The notes under the pieces are model-generated. The model made no database searches and was not told the DNA's origin. It saw only the letters and a program-made list of their open reading frames with translations. A DNA stretch of 64,000 nucleotides from positions 150,777,968 through 150,841,967 of the forward strand of contig RSEF01000001.1 of NCBI GenBank assembly GCA_003993805.1, in the 5' to 3' direction. Origin of the DNA: Himantopus leucocephalus (lineage: Eukaryota; Chordata; Aves; Charadriiformes; Recurvirostridae). Below, piece by piece: positions 1 through 13,300 of the stretch (positions are counted from its first letter, which is position 1; the number at the start of each line of letters is the position of its first letter). A program made the position numbers and the translations under genes.

Positions 1-2140
1 GTTAATAAACCAGAAATGCTTTCTGAATTCCCTTTTCCTCCATCATTACTAAAACCAATGATTGTGGACTGCAGTGTTACCAAGTTTGGTCTAAACCAAA
101 ACTATTTTCAAAAACTTAAGAGAGTAGCACTGTGAGGATTAATAGTCTTAGGCCACGCTGACTACAGAAGAAATTAAAAAAAAAAGTTTCAAAGCTTGTA
201 AGCTTTTCCCTAAAATCAATTCAATCAATTACTACAATTTAGTGCTGATCAGTTTTCAACACCAAATAAAATTGTCTCATCGATCTGTAGACTTAGTGGT
301 TTATAACAAAAATGTGACTAGCCTAACACTAAATCCATTGTCCAGAAACTGACTTCTACTTTTCTCTCTTCCACTCTACTGTAGATGATACTAATTAATC
401 AGAAACCCTTGTAGGACTATTCCTGTGATCAGTAATGACCAATTAACAAGGACTAACTGGCTCTGACATGGCGTCCCATTATGTAGAGGACACATTTTGG
501 GGCCTTCACTGATCTTCCTTTCAATGACAACTGCATAATATGTGATAAATCTAGTGTTGGCTGTCTCCCAAAATGCTTCCTTCTTAAATAAAATGTATAA
601 CTGTTAATTATGAGAACATGATAAATGATGTATAGAGTAAAATCTGCCTTAAATGTCAAGTGTTCATACCTCTCCTTGTTTTGTGTATGCACAAATTTGT
701 TTAGCATATTATCGTAGTTATTGAATTACTATCTGCGTTTAAAATTTGGGTGTCATTAAAACAGTATTTTTACGCGGAGAAAAGCCGTGTTCCATGTCCT
801 TGAATTTGTATTTCTGAAAAGATGTTTACTTTACCCCAGTATAGGGATGGAGAATGGTGCAGTAAGGAAGGTTGCTAAGGGAGTCAAGGCAGATCTCCTA
901 GTTATCATGACACTATAAGACTGAGATAATCCGGGGAAAAAAGAAAAAAAAAAAGAAGAAAAAAAAAGAAGAAAAATCATTAATTGTACATGAATAACTG
1001 CTCACAAGCACAGCTCTCTGCAAACAACCAGCTCACGGAGGAATAAAAAGAAGGAGGAATTGGAGGAAGCTGTGTATTTATTTCATTGTAAAATTAATTA
1101 TAGGGATCTAAGGTGTTTATCTATGGTTTGTATGATGGAAATATAGAAAAGAATAAAGTACAGGTACATCAGAATTAAATAACTATTTGACTATGGAACA
1201 GCAGGGTTTGTTAATATGAGCAGTATTTTATTGGTTTTGTAGGGGAAAAAAAAAAGTTAAATTTATTGAGTTTCAGTTTGGGCACTGCATTTATGGCTCC
1301 AAGGAGAACCTGAGTAGTCTGAGTTTCACCACACCTCAAGTTCCTTAGCTTTTCTTAGGATCAAGGAAGGTTCAGCAATGCAAACATTCAGTCCTGCAGA
1401 GTTCTCTATCCAAAGGCCTTGATAAAATAGTTTCATCTCATTATTTTCCCTATATTAGCATGCAGGTTTTCCCCACACTTTTCCCTTTCGAAGAACCAGC
1501 CTGAAATTAAGGTTTAGTTATTTAATACGAGTAAGCAGGAAAATTAGACTTAAAAATCTATGTAATATTGCAATATATTATAAACATAATAGAAATGCAG
1601 TTTCCATGAAAACTGTGCACATTTAATACACATATAAGGACAAGAAATGTAACAGTATATAGCGACAGCAATACTGAATGTGTAAACAATAGTTGAGTTT
1701 TCTTTGTTAATAATTTTTTTTTTAATATCAGGCTTTGAACACATAAATTCCCAGTAATGTTGCCTAACCACAGGGCATTTTATGCAAAGAATAGGCTAAA
1801 TTTGAGTGCTTGCCCCTCCTCCTGGAAAGCGAAAAGCTTCTGTAGTTTGTTCTTTACACTTTTAAAGAAGATGATTAGATAATTTTGTAATGCACTTCAT
1901 TGACTTGTCCTCCCAGAGAAAGATCATAGTGATCAGAACATTAAATAAGAATCTTATTGAAAAGAATGGTTTATTAAATATCAGCAAATAAGTTAGAGTG
2001 TCCAGGTGTTTCTGTTTTACCATTTTACTTTGCAGCTAAGCCTCTTCTAACTAGGTGAAATTAACAGCATATTGTGCAGAAACTGTTTGCTCTCAGAGTG
2101 ATAAAACCTGATTAGCTCTAATTTATGCCCAGGCATGGTA
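1..2140. other. Non-coding AT-rich stretch
   Basis: I see no supported gene, RNA or recognisable transposon here. The short open frames on either strand (84 and 73 codons) have low-complexity, intron-like composition and resemble no family I know. The only structure is an A/G-rich simple repeat near 936-976. Confidence 0.6.
936..976 (+). repeat. Purine simple repeat, (A)n(GAA)n
   Basis: A run made almost entirely of A with interspersed single G and GAA units, interrupting ordinary sequence on both sides. It could be the decayed A-rich remnant of an insertion, but no retrotransposon body is recognisable beside it. Confidence 0.8.
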
Positions 2141-2149
2141 TGCAGAGAG

Positions 2150-2726
2150 GCTCTTGTTTATACCTATTGCTAAAACACCCAAGGCAGCTAACTTTTTTAT
2201 TTGCCCCGTTGGAGGGTCTGAAGCAGAAAAGCGCAGTGGGGTCCCACCTGCAGGGAGGAGCAGACAGGACAGGTGACCCAAAACTGACCAACAGGGTATT
2301 CCATCCCATCTGCCTCATGCTCAGTATAAAAGCTGAGGGATCAAAGGGTCGGCCCTCTTTCTTCAATGGCCAGCGTAGAAGGAGGACTCTGTTCATCTGC
2401 CTTTGATCCCAATCTGTGCATTCCTGAATCCAGATCTGGAATCCAGCTCTTATCAGTCACTGAGTCCAGTCTGGGACTTTCCCTGTGCCTTCCGGTGATG
2501 TGATCGTCATACTGGGAGCTCGATACCGGGTTTGTATCTATTTAAATACTTTATTATTTTATTTTTTATTATTTTATTCATTTATTAATATTTTCATTAA
2601 AGTAGTTTAGTTTTTTTCTAAACTCATAAGTTTCTTTCTCTCTGTCCCTTCTCTCCTAGATCAGGGAGAGGTGGGGGACTGCATCTGTCATTTGTTTTCA
2701 TTGGCCACTCCCACCCAAACCACGGT
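2150..2726 (+). mobile_element. Solo LTR, avian ERVL-like
   Basis: The order of features matches the long terminal repeat of avian ERVL-type endogenous retroviruses as I know them. A GC-richer U3 block is followed by a promoter with TATAAAAG at 2325-2332. Next come an R/U5-like stretch with ATTAAA, a possible polyadenylation signal, at 2596-2601, and a closing pyrimidine- then CCAC-rich end near 2726. No retroviral gag, pol or env reading frame is visible on either side, so this is probably a solo LTR left by recombination. The 5' boundary is uncertain by tens of bases, and I cannot see a clear TG...CA pair or target-site duplication. The A/T-rich block at about 2540-2610 looks expanded. The overlapping 92- and 93-codon open frames on both strands are incidental. 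Subfamily assignment needs a repeat library. Confidence 0.65.
2540..2610 (+). repeat. AT-rich (ATTTT)n-like tract inside the LTR
   Basis: Repeated TTTATT and ATTATTT units directly upstream of and around the ATTAAA signal. Probably a local microsatellite expansion inside the LTR. Confidence 0.6.
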
Positions 2727-2765
2727 ATAGAGGTATAAATACCTGTAACCCCCTATCACCTCTAT
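2727..2765. repeat. Small inverted repeat just 3' of the LTR
   Basis: ATAGAGGT at 2727-2734 pairs with ACCTCTAT at 2758-2765. Nested at its left side is a short hairpin, GGTAT at 2732-2736 with ATACC at 2739-2743. It begins where the LTR similarity ends. A cruciform role is possible but unproven. Confidence 0.5.
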
Positions 2766-5120
2766 GCAGTAAGACCTTTGTTTTTCAGTCAAATCTAACA
2801 AAATAATTGCAACTTGATGATGTCACAGTGTAAGATCACAAATTCTTTGGAATCTGAGAAAGAATGGGGCTGCAAACTCCACAAGATACATAAACCTACT
2901 AACATGAAGACAATCTTCACACTATCTGTAGTTGCAGCGTTTTATTTTCATTCTTAAAAACAAGAAGTCATTTTCCCAGATCCTGAGGAACTGTATCAAG
3001 CAAATTCACATCCAAGTCTTTTTGAAAATTCATTTTGCCCTGTATTATCTTTTGCACATTTTCTGTTCTGGACTGCTCGGATCTATTAAAAAAAAAAAGG
3101 ACTTGAGCAGCAACCAAGACAAAAAGTGGGCCAGATTTAATAATTAAATAGATTAGACCTCACTCACCTCATGAAAGGAAAGAGGGTTTTTTTATGAAGG
3201 GGAAACCACAGCTTCTTTATTTATTCATGGGGATCTGTGCGGTACGACTGTCTGAATGTGGTCAAACTTCATGGATACCACTGTCTTTCTGCCAAGACAG
3301 AATCTGCCTTTGGGGGCACCTGTGACAGAGCCTGGCTCAAAAAATTTAATACTAAAAAAAAATCAGCTTCAATAAAATAAATTACCTGCAGACTAATTGC
3401 ACAGGCAGCAGTTAATTTAATGGCATTTTATTTCTGATCCTGAACCACTTCCCTATAGCTCATACCAGTGTCACATAGCTGAATCTCAAGGACGCTTGCA
3501 AAACAGTGAACCACCTGGTAAACCCTGAAAAACACTGAAAGACATTTTCAAGAACAGTTCGGGTGATGGTTTGTGAGTGTTTTGCTGTAGCAACTCAGGC
3601 CTTGACATGATAACAGGAGTGAATGGAGGAAAGAAGTGTGTCTCCGAGTTTTTATGATTTCAAACCCCGTTGGCAGTAAAGTTAAACATGCTTTTAAAAT
3701 CTTTTCTTTATCCTGCTGATGTTGGTCAGGTTAATTTTTTTCACACTGAAGGAGCAGCGTGTTTCCATTGGTTGTCCTTGCTTTTCTTAAAGAAGCACAG
3801 ACAGATGTTTATGCTTGGGGTGAAATAGATTTATTTATTTTTTAAATATCACAATAGAAAACACGCAGGAAACAATTTACAGGCAATCAAACTTCTGAGC
3901 AATGGAGTTGGGGATTGAAACGTGACCCTGGACTGAACAGAAACATGAACTGTAAATGAACATGTAAATAAACACTAAAGCTCTCCGTCTTCAGTGGGCA
4001 AATTGACATTTGGGGTTAGTGGCAATAACTAATTTCCTACATTTGGTTTTGGTCACACATTTCCCAAGTTAAAGTGCTGACTACAACAAATACAGCAAAT
4101 ACTATTGCATTGTTGCAGCTGTTATAATCTGTACCTAAGGTCAAGAAAGCCAAACGCCAAAACTTCAAAGGATGTATAACAATTGTTTCAATTTTCTAAA
4201 TGTGAATGATGAAGATATTCAACCTAGTCATTATCAGCAAAAAGACTGTATAGCTAATACCCTACAACCCATCAGTAACTCTAGCACAGCCAGGAGGCTT
4301 AAATTCATAAGAAAACCCAAGACCTTTCACACTGGTCAAAAAGCTGCTGGGAGCTGGAGGTATGTTCTGAAAGTGACAACTCACTCGATTGAATTTAGAT
4401 ACCTCAAGCTCCTTAAGCATTAAATAGTGAGAATTTTGTGCCCTCGAATGCCCCAGAATTATTCTGTATACTAAACAAGGAAGCCTAAAACAGCATGAAA
4501 CGTAAAAAAGTAAGGACTGTCTCCTCCAGAACATGTTATTATCCTGAGCTGTAAAGGTAAGAATAGGTGGATTGTGTTGTTTCATACATATTCATAGTAG
4601 CTGCAGGGTTATAAAGTTCATCTGGGAAGCAGAAGATCTGGTACACTGTCAGAGACAGCCATAATCCATAGTTTCTACATTTTGATTGTTACAAAAAAAG
4701 TCAGGCTACGAAATAGTCTGGGTATTATTTGCTGCTGGGCAGAGGTTGGGCCACTACATAGAGAACAGTGAAAGATGTATAGGTCTGGACAGAGACAGCA
4801 CTGAGAGGAACATTGTCGTTGTAGCCCACTAATGAGTGATGTCTTTAACAAAAAGTAATTTTGTACTTGGAAACAAGAGTCAGAACGAGCAGCCTGCCAT
4901 GGTTCTTGCCTACACTGCTAAACAAAAGCAGGCCAAGAAGCAACCTCAAAGGCTTGGTCCCGTACTGCCTAGGTTGCCAAAATCTTGGCCATTTCTCTCC
5001 CTACTTGGGCACATTCCATTTGGCTGTACCAGCGCATTTGCAATTCAAAGCAGGAGCAGCTGCCCAGGGATGAAACTGTGCTAGATTTTGCTCCTGAGCT
5101 AGATTTGGCTCCCTCTGCAG
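2766..5120. other. Non-coding stretch, no recognisable element
   Basis: No gene or transposon recognised. The largest open frame (107 codons, minus strand, 4262-4585) overlaps plus-strand frames and has no domain signature. Composition is like the surrounding intergenic DNA. Confidence 0.55.
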
Positions 5121-5124
5121 TCCC

Positions 5125-5645
5125 ACTCTCACTGGTCCCCACTTCAACACTGAGCCGTTGACAACAACTCTTTGAGTACGACCGTCCAGCCAATTCCTTA
5201 TCCACCAAGTGGTCCATCCATCAAATCCATGTCTCTCCAATTTAGAGACAAGGATGTAATGTGGGACAGTGTCAAATGCTTTGCACAAGTCCAGGTGCTC
5301 TTCCCTTATCCACCAATGTTGTAACGCCATCATAGAAGGCCACCAAATTCATCAGGCACAATTTGTCCTTAGTGAAGCTATGCAGGTTGTCACCAATCAC
5401 CTCCTGATTTTCCATGTGCCTTAGCAGAGTTTCCAGGAGGACCTGCTCTGTGATCTTGTAGGGCACAGAGGTGAGACTCACAGCCTGTAGTTCCCCAGGT
5501 CTTTCTTTTTTCCCTTTTTAAAAATGGGGGTTATGTTTCCCCTTTTCTAGTCAGTGGCAACTTCACTGGACTGCCATGACTTCTCAAATACGATGGCTAG
5601 TGCCTTGGAAACTTCATCTGCCAGTTCCCCCAGGACCCGCGAAGA
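5125..5645 (-). mobile_element. CR1 LINE fragment (ORF2 reverse transcriptase)
   Basis: Read on the minus strand, this encodes the middle of the CR1 ORF2 reverse transcriptase. The N-side block (about 5640-5300) carries the conserved palm-approach region ending in LVDKGR. The C-side block (about 5293-5130) contains motif [11 protein letters not shown], at about 5264-5295, followed by the conserved ERHGFDGW and WLDGRTQRV segments. The two blocks lie in different frames. A short deletion near 5295-5305 removes the residues normally found between DKGRA and LDLCK, so the copy is broken. Both ends are truncated: there is no endonuclease domain, no FADD motif C and no 3' octamer tail. It is a 5'- and 3'-truncated relic, not a host gene. 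Similarity to CR1 protein is strong by eye; subfamily not assigned. Confidence 0.92.
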
Positions 5646-8600
5646 TCATGGTGGGATCATCATCCCCCGGAAAACAATTATTCTGTCTCCATGTCACATG
5701 TGTGTCATATAGAGTCCAGAATGGGATGGTAGGCGATATAGACATGGCCAGTCTGCTTGAAATAGTGCTGGCTATAAGCAGTGTGGACATGAACTTAAAC
5801 ATGATTGATGTAATTTTTCTCTTTTATTTAGCAGTACAGACATAGCAAAAAATCCCTTTGCTGCTTCTTTGGCAAGTTCTTTCATTATGTATACATTTGT
5901 TTCCTTTTTCGCTCTAACAAAAATGCAGCAACATTACAGTTTATTAATTTGCAATTTTTCATAATCATCCATTAAGAACAGCTCATTGTACTAGCAGTAG
6001 AGCAGCTGAGTCACAAACAAAACAGAGGGACACGAAGAAAATGAGCATTGTGGAGCCGCAGCTAACAACAGCTGCCATGAAGGTGGAACTCTGAGGAATG
6101 CAATACATGACTGAAAGAAGTTTAAATTAGGCCTTGTAATTCTGGATGGTTTGTGAAATCCCTAAAACAGTAAAAAATACAATGGGAATCATAGCCACAA
6201 ACTTGAAAAATACCATTCTGATTCAGATCGGTTCCTGTTCAGACTTGATAAAAATGTAAGATTTTTCCCAGAATGCAGAAAAGAATGAAGCAAGATGCTG
6301 GAAGAAAGACAAGACAATGTTACAATAGCGTGGATTAAATGAGAAATATGCATTGCAGCGGCACATGAAAGGAAAAATGATTTAAAAGGAAAAGTCTGTA
6401 TCCAAAAGGAACAGTATGAGTGACTGATTAAGCAGGGGAAAAAAACCACTGACCTAAGCATTGTCCATCTGCTCAGCAAAACTGTTGCATTTGAACAGAA
6501 AATCATACAAAAATTATAGACAAATATTACAACTATCCAAAAAGACCAAAATACACATATGGCATGAAATTTTTATGAATTGCTTTATACAGATTACGAA
6601 AACATTTAAGAAATAGCTAAAGTAGCATCTTGAGTGCAAAAGAAACCCTTAATAAGTTAATTAATCATTGTAGACTATATGAAAACATTACAATAGTCCT
6701 ACTGGAAGATATAAGAGGGGTTAGCCTTTTCACAGTTCTATTTGTTAACTAATTACCATCATCTCTGACCTTGGTAAAAAAATAGTAATGAGCCATATGA
6801 TTTTGTCCCATTTGGCTGTTAATACAAAGATTCTGTGAACTTTCGTACTGATATAAATGGAAGCTCAGTACACGGACACACTTCACAATGAAATGTGCAC
6901 CGTGAGTCACTAAGGGCAAAAGAAAGGAAGAATTTTACCATTGCTGAATAAAGGAAATGCTAATTATGTGTCTGGTACATGAGAAGGCACCTAATCTGAA
7001 TAAATGGTATTTATGTGTCTCCTGAGAGGTGATACAGTCCTTAAATGAGTAAGAAAATTGTCAAGCCTGCCTTTGAATAGGGAAGAAATCAGTATAAAGA
7101 GGAAATATTAAAAAGAAAGTTTAAATATCCCTAGACTTCCTGGAAAGTTCAGCTATAGCAAACAGCTACAAGATGAACATACTCCATCAAGAAAGGTCTT
7201 TCTTTAATAAGTGCAACTTGAGACATAAAGTAACCTGGGGCAGGAATTCTCAATTGGATGACTGTCAGGAACACGTTCCCAGCAAACTAGCTGATTTCAG
7301 GGAAAGTCTTTTCATTTTAAATTTGAGGTAAAAAGATCAAGATGGATTTTTCTTTCTATTTTTTTTTCTTCATCTTTGTCTTCTGTAAGTGTTTAAAGTT
7401 GTTTTTCTCATTTAGGTATAGTGAATACATATTTTTATTTGCATTTCACCTTGGCTTTAATTGCATTAAGGATGATTTCAAGACAAGTGGCTGTTAAGAG
7501 GTCATTCCTTGGGAGTGGGTTTTCAAACAAACAAGGTATGGGAATACTTCAACAGAGGCCCAACTCATAATAGTATTCCTCAGAGTACTGCAAATACGCA
7601 GGTTGTTTCCCCCCAAAGGCTGTATGACAATCAAGAGAAGCATTCTCTATGGGTTGGTAATAAACATAAGGGCTGTCTGGAATGCTGTAAAGTAGCAAGA
7701 AGCAGGCCTGCAAAGGTTCTGAGAAATGTTGTAATAAAAGGTTGTTGCGAAGTACATGGTGCAAGTGGAAAGGAGCCAGGCTTGTGAGAGGCCTGGCTAA
7801 TTGGGAACTTTGTTGGGGACAAAAAGTTGAAGAGGCAATGAATTGACTTTGAAACAAGAGAAAGCCTTTTCTTCTGTTAATCAGGTAAAAGACAATGTAA
7901 TCTTTTCATGTGTTAATTTCTTATATGGCAATAAGTTTATTCTCAGAGATGAGTGTGATATGAGACAATTATTTTTCTTTTCTTTTTTTTTTTTCCCCCT
8001 GTTTTAACACAAAAGACTTTGTCAAGGATGCCTGAATAAGAGGTTTGGTATTTTTGACGTCATTTGAACCCTGGAGATGCAGTAAACATAGAAGTGATGT
8101 ATAAAGATATAAACTAATGTCCACCACATGGTAACACAAATCTTTTGCGGGACTTGTAAAACACTGTATATTACAGCTGATTTAGCCCATAGTATAGAAT
8201 GTACGAGGAATGGTTCTTCAGAATTTTTCCCAAGGTCTTGCCTTTAATAAATATTGATTGGTTTTTTCTGCCAAATGAAAGTAATTTTAATTGCAAAAGG
8301 GAAAGAGTTTCTAAACTTCTATGAAAATTTGGCTCTGTAAGATGTTTTATTTGGTTCCAATAATAGGGCATGCTTAGTCTGCTTCTTAATTTATTTTGAC
8401 TCTTAAGAGTCGATTTTAGCAAAAGTGATAGCTATTAACTTGTCTCACTGGCTGATATATAAGAACATAAAAAGAAAAAAAGAGACTGAAAGTAGGATTT
8501 GTTGTTTCAAAAGAAATTTTGAAAGAAATGGATTCCCAACAAAGAAAAAAACTCTTTGAAACTCTGAAATTTTCTTTTTTACACAGTCTTAGAATAAGAA

Positions 8601-10149
8601 ATCTCCAAGTTTTACAATTGGGAAGTCTTTATTCTGCTCAACTCCACTAGAAAGGTAAAAATGCATGCAAAGAATTGCCATTATTCAATAAAAATAAAAA
8701 AACCAGATAATTTTCCATATATTCAGATTTTTAGTTGAGGAAGGCAACTAATACATCTTTACTGTATGATCAAACATATCTCTACATCAAAGAGCATATC
8801 TCTGAGTTATGTTCAAAGGATGTCTTAATATTAAATTAGAGGTACCCTTCTGCTTGAAACCACTGAATGATATAGCACATCGTCGCAGTAGAGAAGGGTA
8901 AGGACAATTTCAAAGATGTGTATTTTTATTGTGTTCCCTTATGACTGCAGTATTTCCAATGGAATACACACAGACTTTTTCTTTATTAAAAAATAAAATT
9001 AACAGAACCAGTTATGAAAGATAATTTCTTCCAGAAATTATCAAAAGAAATTAACAAAATAAGATTCTTTTTTTTATGGAACTCATCAAAACATTCTAAA
9101 ATCAGTACCTTGGGCTCATCGAATCAAACTCCCAACTGAGCACTGATGAAGTCAGAGATGACTTTTTCAAACAAGAAGTTAATTTTTGGAAATTTTTTTT
9201 CACAATTCCATTTTTACAGGCTTTAAAGAATGGTTTCTCTTTCCATCCAATGTTTTCATTTTTTATTTTTTTCTGTATCTATTCCCTTCTGGTTCTTTTA
9301 TAGTATTTATCAAGTAAAAGACTTCCTTTCCTGGAAGCCCCCTGAATAAGAAAAATATTGCTGTGTTTAAGCTCTAGTTATAGAAGTCTTACTGTCATTA
9401 GTTCTCATATTAATTTCCTCTTTAGTCTGTATAAGAGAGGCAGAACACAATTGTTTGTCACTATTGTGCCTGCCTCCATGACAGTGAAGGTCAAATCTGC
9501 ATTGCATTGCGATTGGCACAGATTGGGCTCTCTGTCTTCTCAATCTTGTGCAATTAAAGGTCAAAAGTTCATGCTCTTTCTGATGAAATATATTGTATAC
9601 TTATCTGGGCTTTGAGAAGAGGGTTTAAGAGCTCAGGAGAAAAGAGTGAAGTTATGGCCTACAACTTTTTCCAATCCCCCCAGATCCATTGATGCCTCAT
9701 TGTTGAATCTTGTTGACACAGAAGAGCAAAGAAATAGTAACATAGAAATGTTCTTTTAAGAGATATCTAATAGCATGGAAATAGCACACTTAAAATAATT
9801 TCAGCTAAACTTTTAAGTATTATAACACTCTTAGGCATGACCTAAATTGTTTCAGAACAAACATCCTCAAAGATTAAGTTTGAAAATTATCTCTGTTGCT
9901 CTTTTTTCTTCAACTCTATTTTGAACTCCATCAGTTTCCCAGTTATCACAACTCTATTTTTATTTCTTTCAAAATATAGAGTACTACCCTTCTAAACTAG
10001 TTATGTATTGCCTTACTTGTGTTTCTAACATCATATCTTAGTCTTTTCAGGTGTTTCTGCAATTTTCTTATCCTCTTTAAAATAACACTGTGGTAAGTCA
10101 GAGATGTGGAGGGTCACAAATTGAGAAGATTGAAATTCTTTCATATATA
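5646..10149. other. Non-coding AT-rich stretch
   Basis: No gene or intact element recognised over about 4.5 kb. Open frames of about 80-105 codons occur on both strands, for example near 6189-6506 and 7509-7857. They overlap each other antiparallel and lack domain features. Homopolymer T tracts lie near 7364 and 7983. Confidence 0.55.
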
Positions 10150-10325
10150 TCACATTTCACAAGGCATGTGTAATATCTGAGTAGATTTCCTAGCATTCTT
10201 ATGAAGAAGTAAGATTAGTCCCATTTTACACGAAGAAATGAAGCTTGAGGACTCATACAAAGAGAATCAACAGGTGACTGGTGGTTACAGATTAAGAACC
10301 AGATGCTTGTTGACCTCTTCGCACT
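10150..10325 (+). mobile_element. MIR-like ancient SINE relic
   Basis: The spacing and wording of an old MIR/CORE-SINE can be followed. A CATTTCACA-type segment is followed by a region resembling the 'ATGAAG..GTAAGATTAG' core. Then comes CCCATTTTACA at 10220-10230 followed by GAAGAAATGAAGC, and a degraded version of the segment that in MIR ends in the 'accagatgctt' stretch, here near 10297-10307. Divergence is high, as expected for an element that predates birds. It could also be an L2-type tail, which shares the same 3' region. No coding content. Confidence 0.55.
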
Positions 10326-13300
10326 GTGTTCAAGGAGCCATAAAAATCCCAGCTGGAGTCAGGAAGGAATTCTCTGATCCTGCAGTTATGGCAGTTGTGC
10401 AACCGCTTGCCGAGGAGCCAGCTATGAGGTTACATGCCTGAATGAGAGAGGCATACTGAGCACACCTGTAGCTGGAAAGGTGTTGCTTCCATGCACAGAG
10501 CGCCCTGGGAAGAGCAGCAGATCTGTGGGTACATCTCCATTGTCAGATGCAGACAATTGTGTGGCAGTTCTGCTTTCATAGGGTGGCTTTGATCTCGAAA
10601 CCAGGCTCAGCCTTGCCTACCCAGATCATGTTGCCGCTAACAAAAAGGTACATATGATATTTGTCCATTTCAGAGCCATAGGAAGCAAGGATGCAAAGAA
10701 GACTTGAAAAAATGCTGGTTTTTATTAAATCTTATTGTTTATGAATTGGGGTAAACATTATCAGAATGTCAGCTCTGCTCCTGTAAATCACAATACTGTC
10801 CCTCCAGCCCTTTTTTTGTCTGGGATTTTCAAGCAAACTCCCAAACAGACTAAGCTGAACATCACTTCTAGCACTTTCCAGAGAATACAACAAAGAATGG
10901 AGCAGAATAAATGAATCTGCCAACAGTTGGCCACTTGCATCCACTGAGGTTAAAAGATGGCTTTAAGCTTAAATTTCAGGTGTATGAAGTCTCCTTTTTA
11001 CCTCTGAACTGCCCATCACTATGCGTTCCAGAGTGCCTCATTAGGTCGCAGAGCTGTTCAGAGTAGCTCACGTGAAAAATGCTGCTCAGACTTCATTAAC
11101 AAATGTGTTGGACTTTTTTCCTTCAGGAGTGACACCTATCCCAAGGGGTCCATTATCCAGTTCCCCATGGCTGTGTGGAAATAATTAATTTCACTTGAGC
11201 GGCTTTTATTTAGAAAAATGTTCAGCTGAAGATATTTTGGTTTCAAGGCTGAATTTCCCGGGTTTGATTATTGTGCAAAAATGGATCTACTGTGTTTTAA
11301 ATGGGAGACAGTTATAAACTTCTTCTGTCCATTAATTCCCAGTTGCTGTGCTGGCATCAGTTGTGTATTGATCTACTGAAGAGATTTCAGTTGTTTTCTT
11401 TTCTCCTTAGGCAGCCCTGAGATCCCTCTATGGTTTAGTAGACAAAAACATGATCTTACTCTATTTGTGTGTCTATCTTATTCCTCTTAAATATTTAGTG
11501 TGTGATAATAAGAGAGGATAGGGACAGCAAAAAGCATCTGGAATTAGTATTCCAATAGTTTACTGGAGAAGAAAATATTAAAGCATCAGTTAAGGGAAAA
11601 AAATCATAGACTTTTATAATCACATATTTTTGCTTATCTCTTTAGTAAATAATATTGATAAAATCAAATAGTATATTTGAGTGCATTTCATATTTTTTTG
11701 ATAAAGAATTGCTTCAGAAGTAATTATATTATCTTCATGATATCCCTCCGATATAGACATCCTGAACCTGTGAAAAGTAATACACTGATTTTGATATGCA
11801 TATTTTCAGTCATATATTTAGTTTCATCTTGACCAAATCTAAAGGTACATTGGTCATCCTCATGTCTTTTTAGTGAAAGCAAATGAGCAGGTCCTTTTCA
11901 TTACAACATGCCCTGATTTATTTTAAGATAACCACCTTGAGATGGTGAACCTTAATCTAAGAATCTCAAATATAACTTTTTACAGAGCATCTTAGAGATC
12001 TCATCATGAAAGAATCACTGTTTATCATTGAACAAGCAATCACACAAGCTCATATTGAGATGTCTGCTTTTTTGGGACTGGGCAATGAAGTACGCTGTCA
12101 AAAGAGCTAATTTTTCTGTTTGGGTCTTACACAATCTCTCTTTACCTGATGAGCTGTTAAAGGAAAGAGTAATCGTTTTATGGCTGAGGAGAAGGCAGCA
12201 GGTATGCAATGTGAACAGATTCAATAGGCTACTACGTAAATACTGTGTCGTTACTACAAAAAAGGCTGATCATATTGATATTAGCAAAAGTACAGATCAA
12301 CAGTCTGCAAAAGCATTTGGTGAAACAAATGAAAGGAAGGACAAGCTTTATTTTCTAAGATATTCATTATTAAATAACAGAAAGGAAAAAAGGATAGGAC
12401 AAATGAATCAAAAGTAGAACTTACAGTCAGTCCTTGCAGCTATGGAAACACTGACAGATCTGAAACCGCAAGATTTAGTGCTTTATACAATGCACATGAT
12501 CTGCACATATGCCATAGCCATTCTGAGGTGTCTAGGAAAATGGTATGTCAGTGACTGTAGTGGTGGGATGGTATACTATTTCTAGAAGTGGTATTTCTGC
12601 AATCTCTGGTACATATTAGAAATTGCTTGGGCATGTGTTGGTGCATTTTGCTCTGCCTTTCCAGGTACATGTAGTGATCAGTTGTCTTCTCCAGGTGTCA
12701 TATAGACTGTTAGAGTAGACAGCTGGCACTGTGACATCCCATCCCTTAGTACTGAGGAAGTTTTACTGTCCGGAGTAGATAGCTTGGGCCTGGTACCACC
12801 AATCCTGTGATAATCAGGAGCATTTTAAATTGCGCATCCTGTAAGCAAAGAAAACAGTATTCTGCATCATGGTGTAAATATCATCTGTGGATCTTGCCCG
12901 AGAGGTTACAGAGGGCAGTTTCATGGACTGTGCTGTTTTATGGGATGGTTGTTCTGTAGGAGCGTGGGTGAAAATTACTGTCTGTATACCAGCTCAGGCA
13001 GAAAGTAATTAAGCTGTCTCTAGAAACTACTTGGACTTGTCTGGCCGTTAGCTTTGCTAAAAGTATATGCTGAAAATTAAGTTAGCTGAGAAACTTTATA
13101 GAAGTTGACTGATGCCATTGCTGCATCTATTTACAATGCCAATGTTGTTAGACATTTCTAAAAAGCTTTCTACTCCTGAACGGCTAGTAGTGTAACCTCA
13201 GCATTACTTAAATCAGTAAGATCTGCTAAGTCCCCAGAAGACACATACTTGAGAAGTTAGGGCACTTTATTCCTTGTTACTTCTAGATGTACCTGATTGA

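Noticed and set aside
2118..2406. 92- and 93-codon open frames
   Set aside because: They overlap the LTR promoter region and run antiparallel to each other. Not genes.
7509..7857. Overlapping open frames of 92 (plus) and 102 (minus) codons
   Set aside because: Antiparallel overlap with no family resemblance on either strand. Neither is supported as coding.
12028..12417. 129-codon open frame on the plus strand
   Set aside because: Lysine/asparagine-rich composition expected from AT-rich non-coding DNA, with no motif or neighbour to support it.
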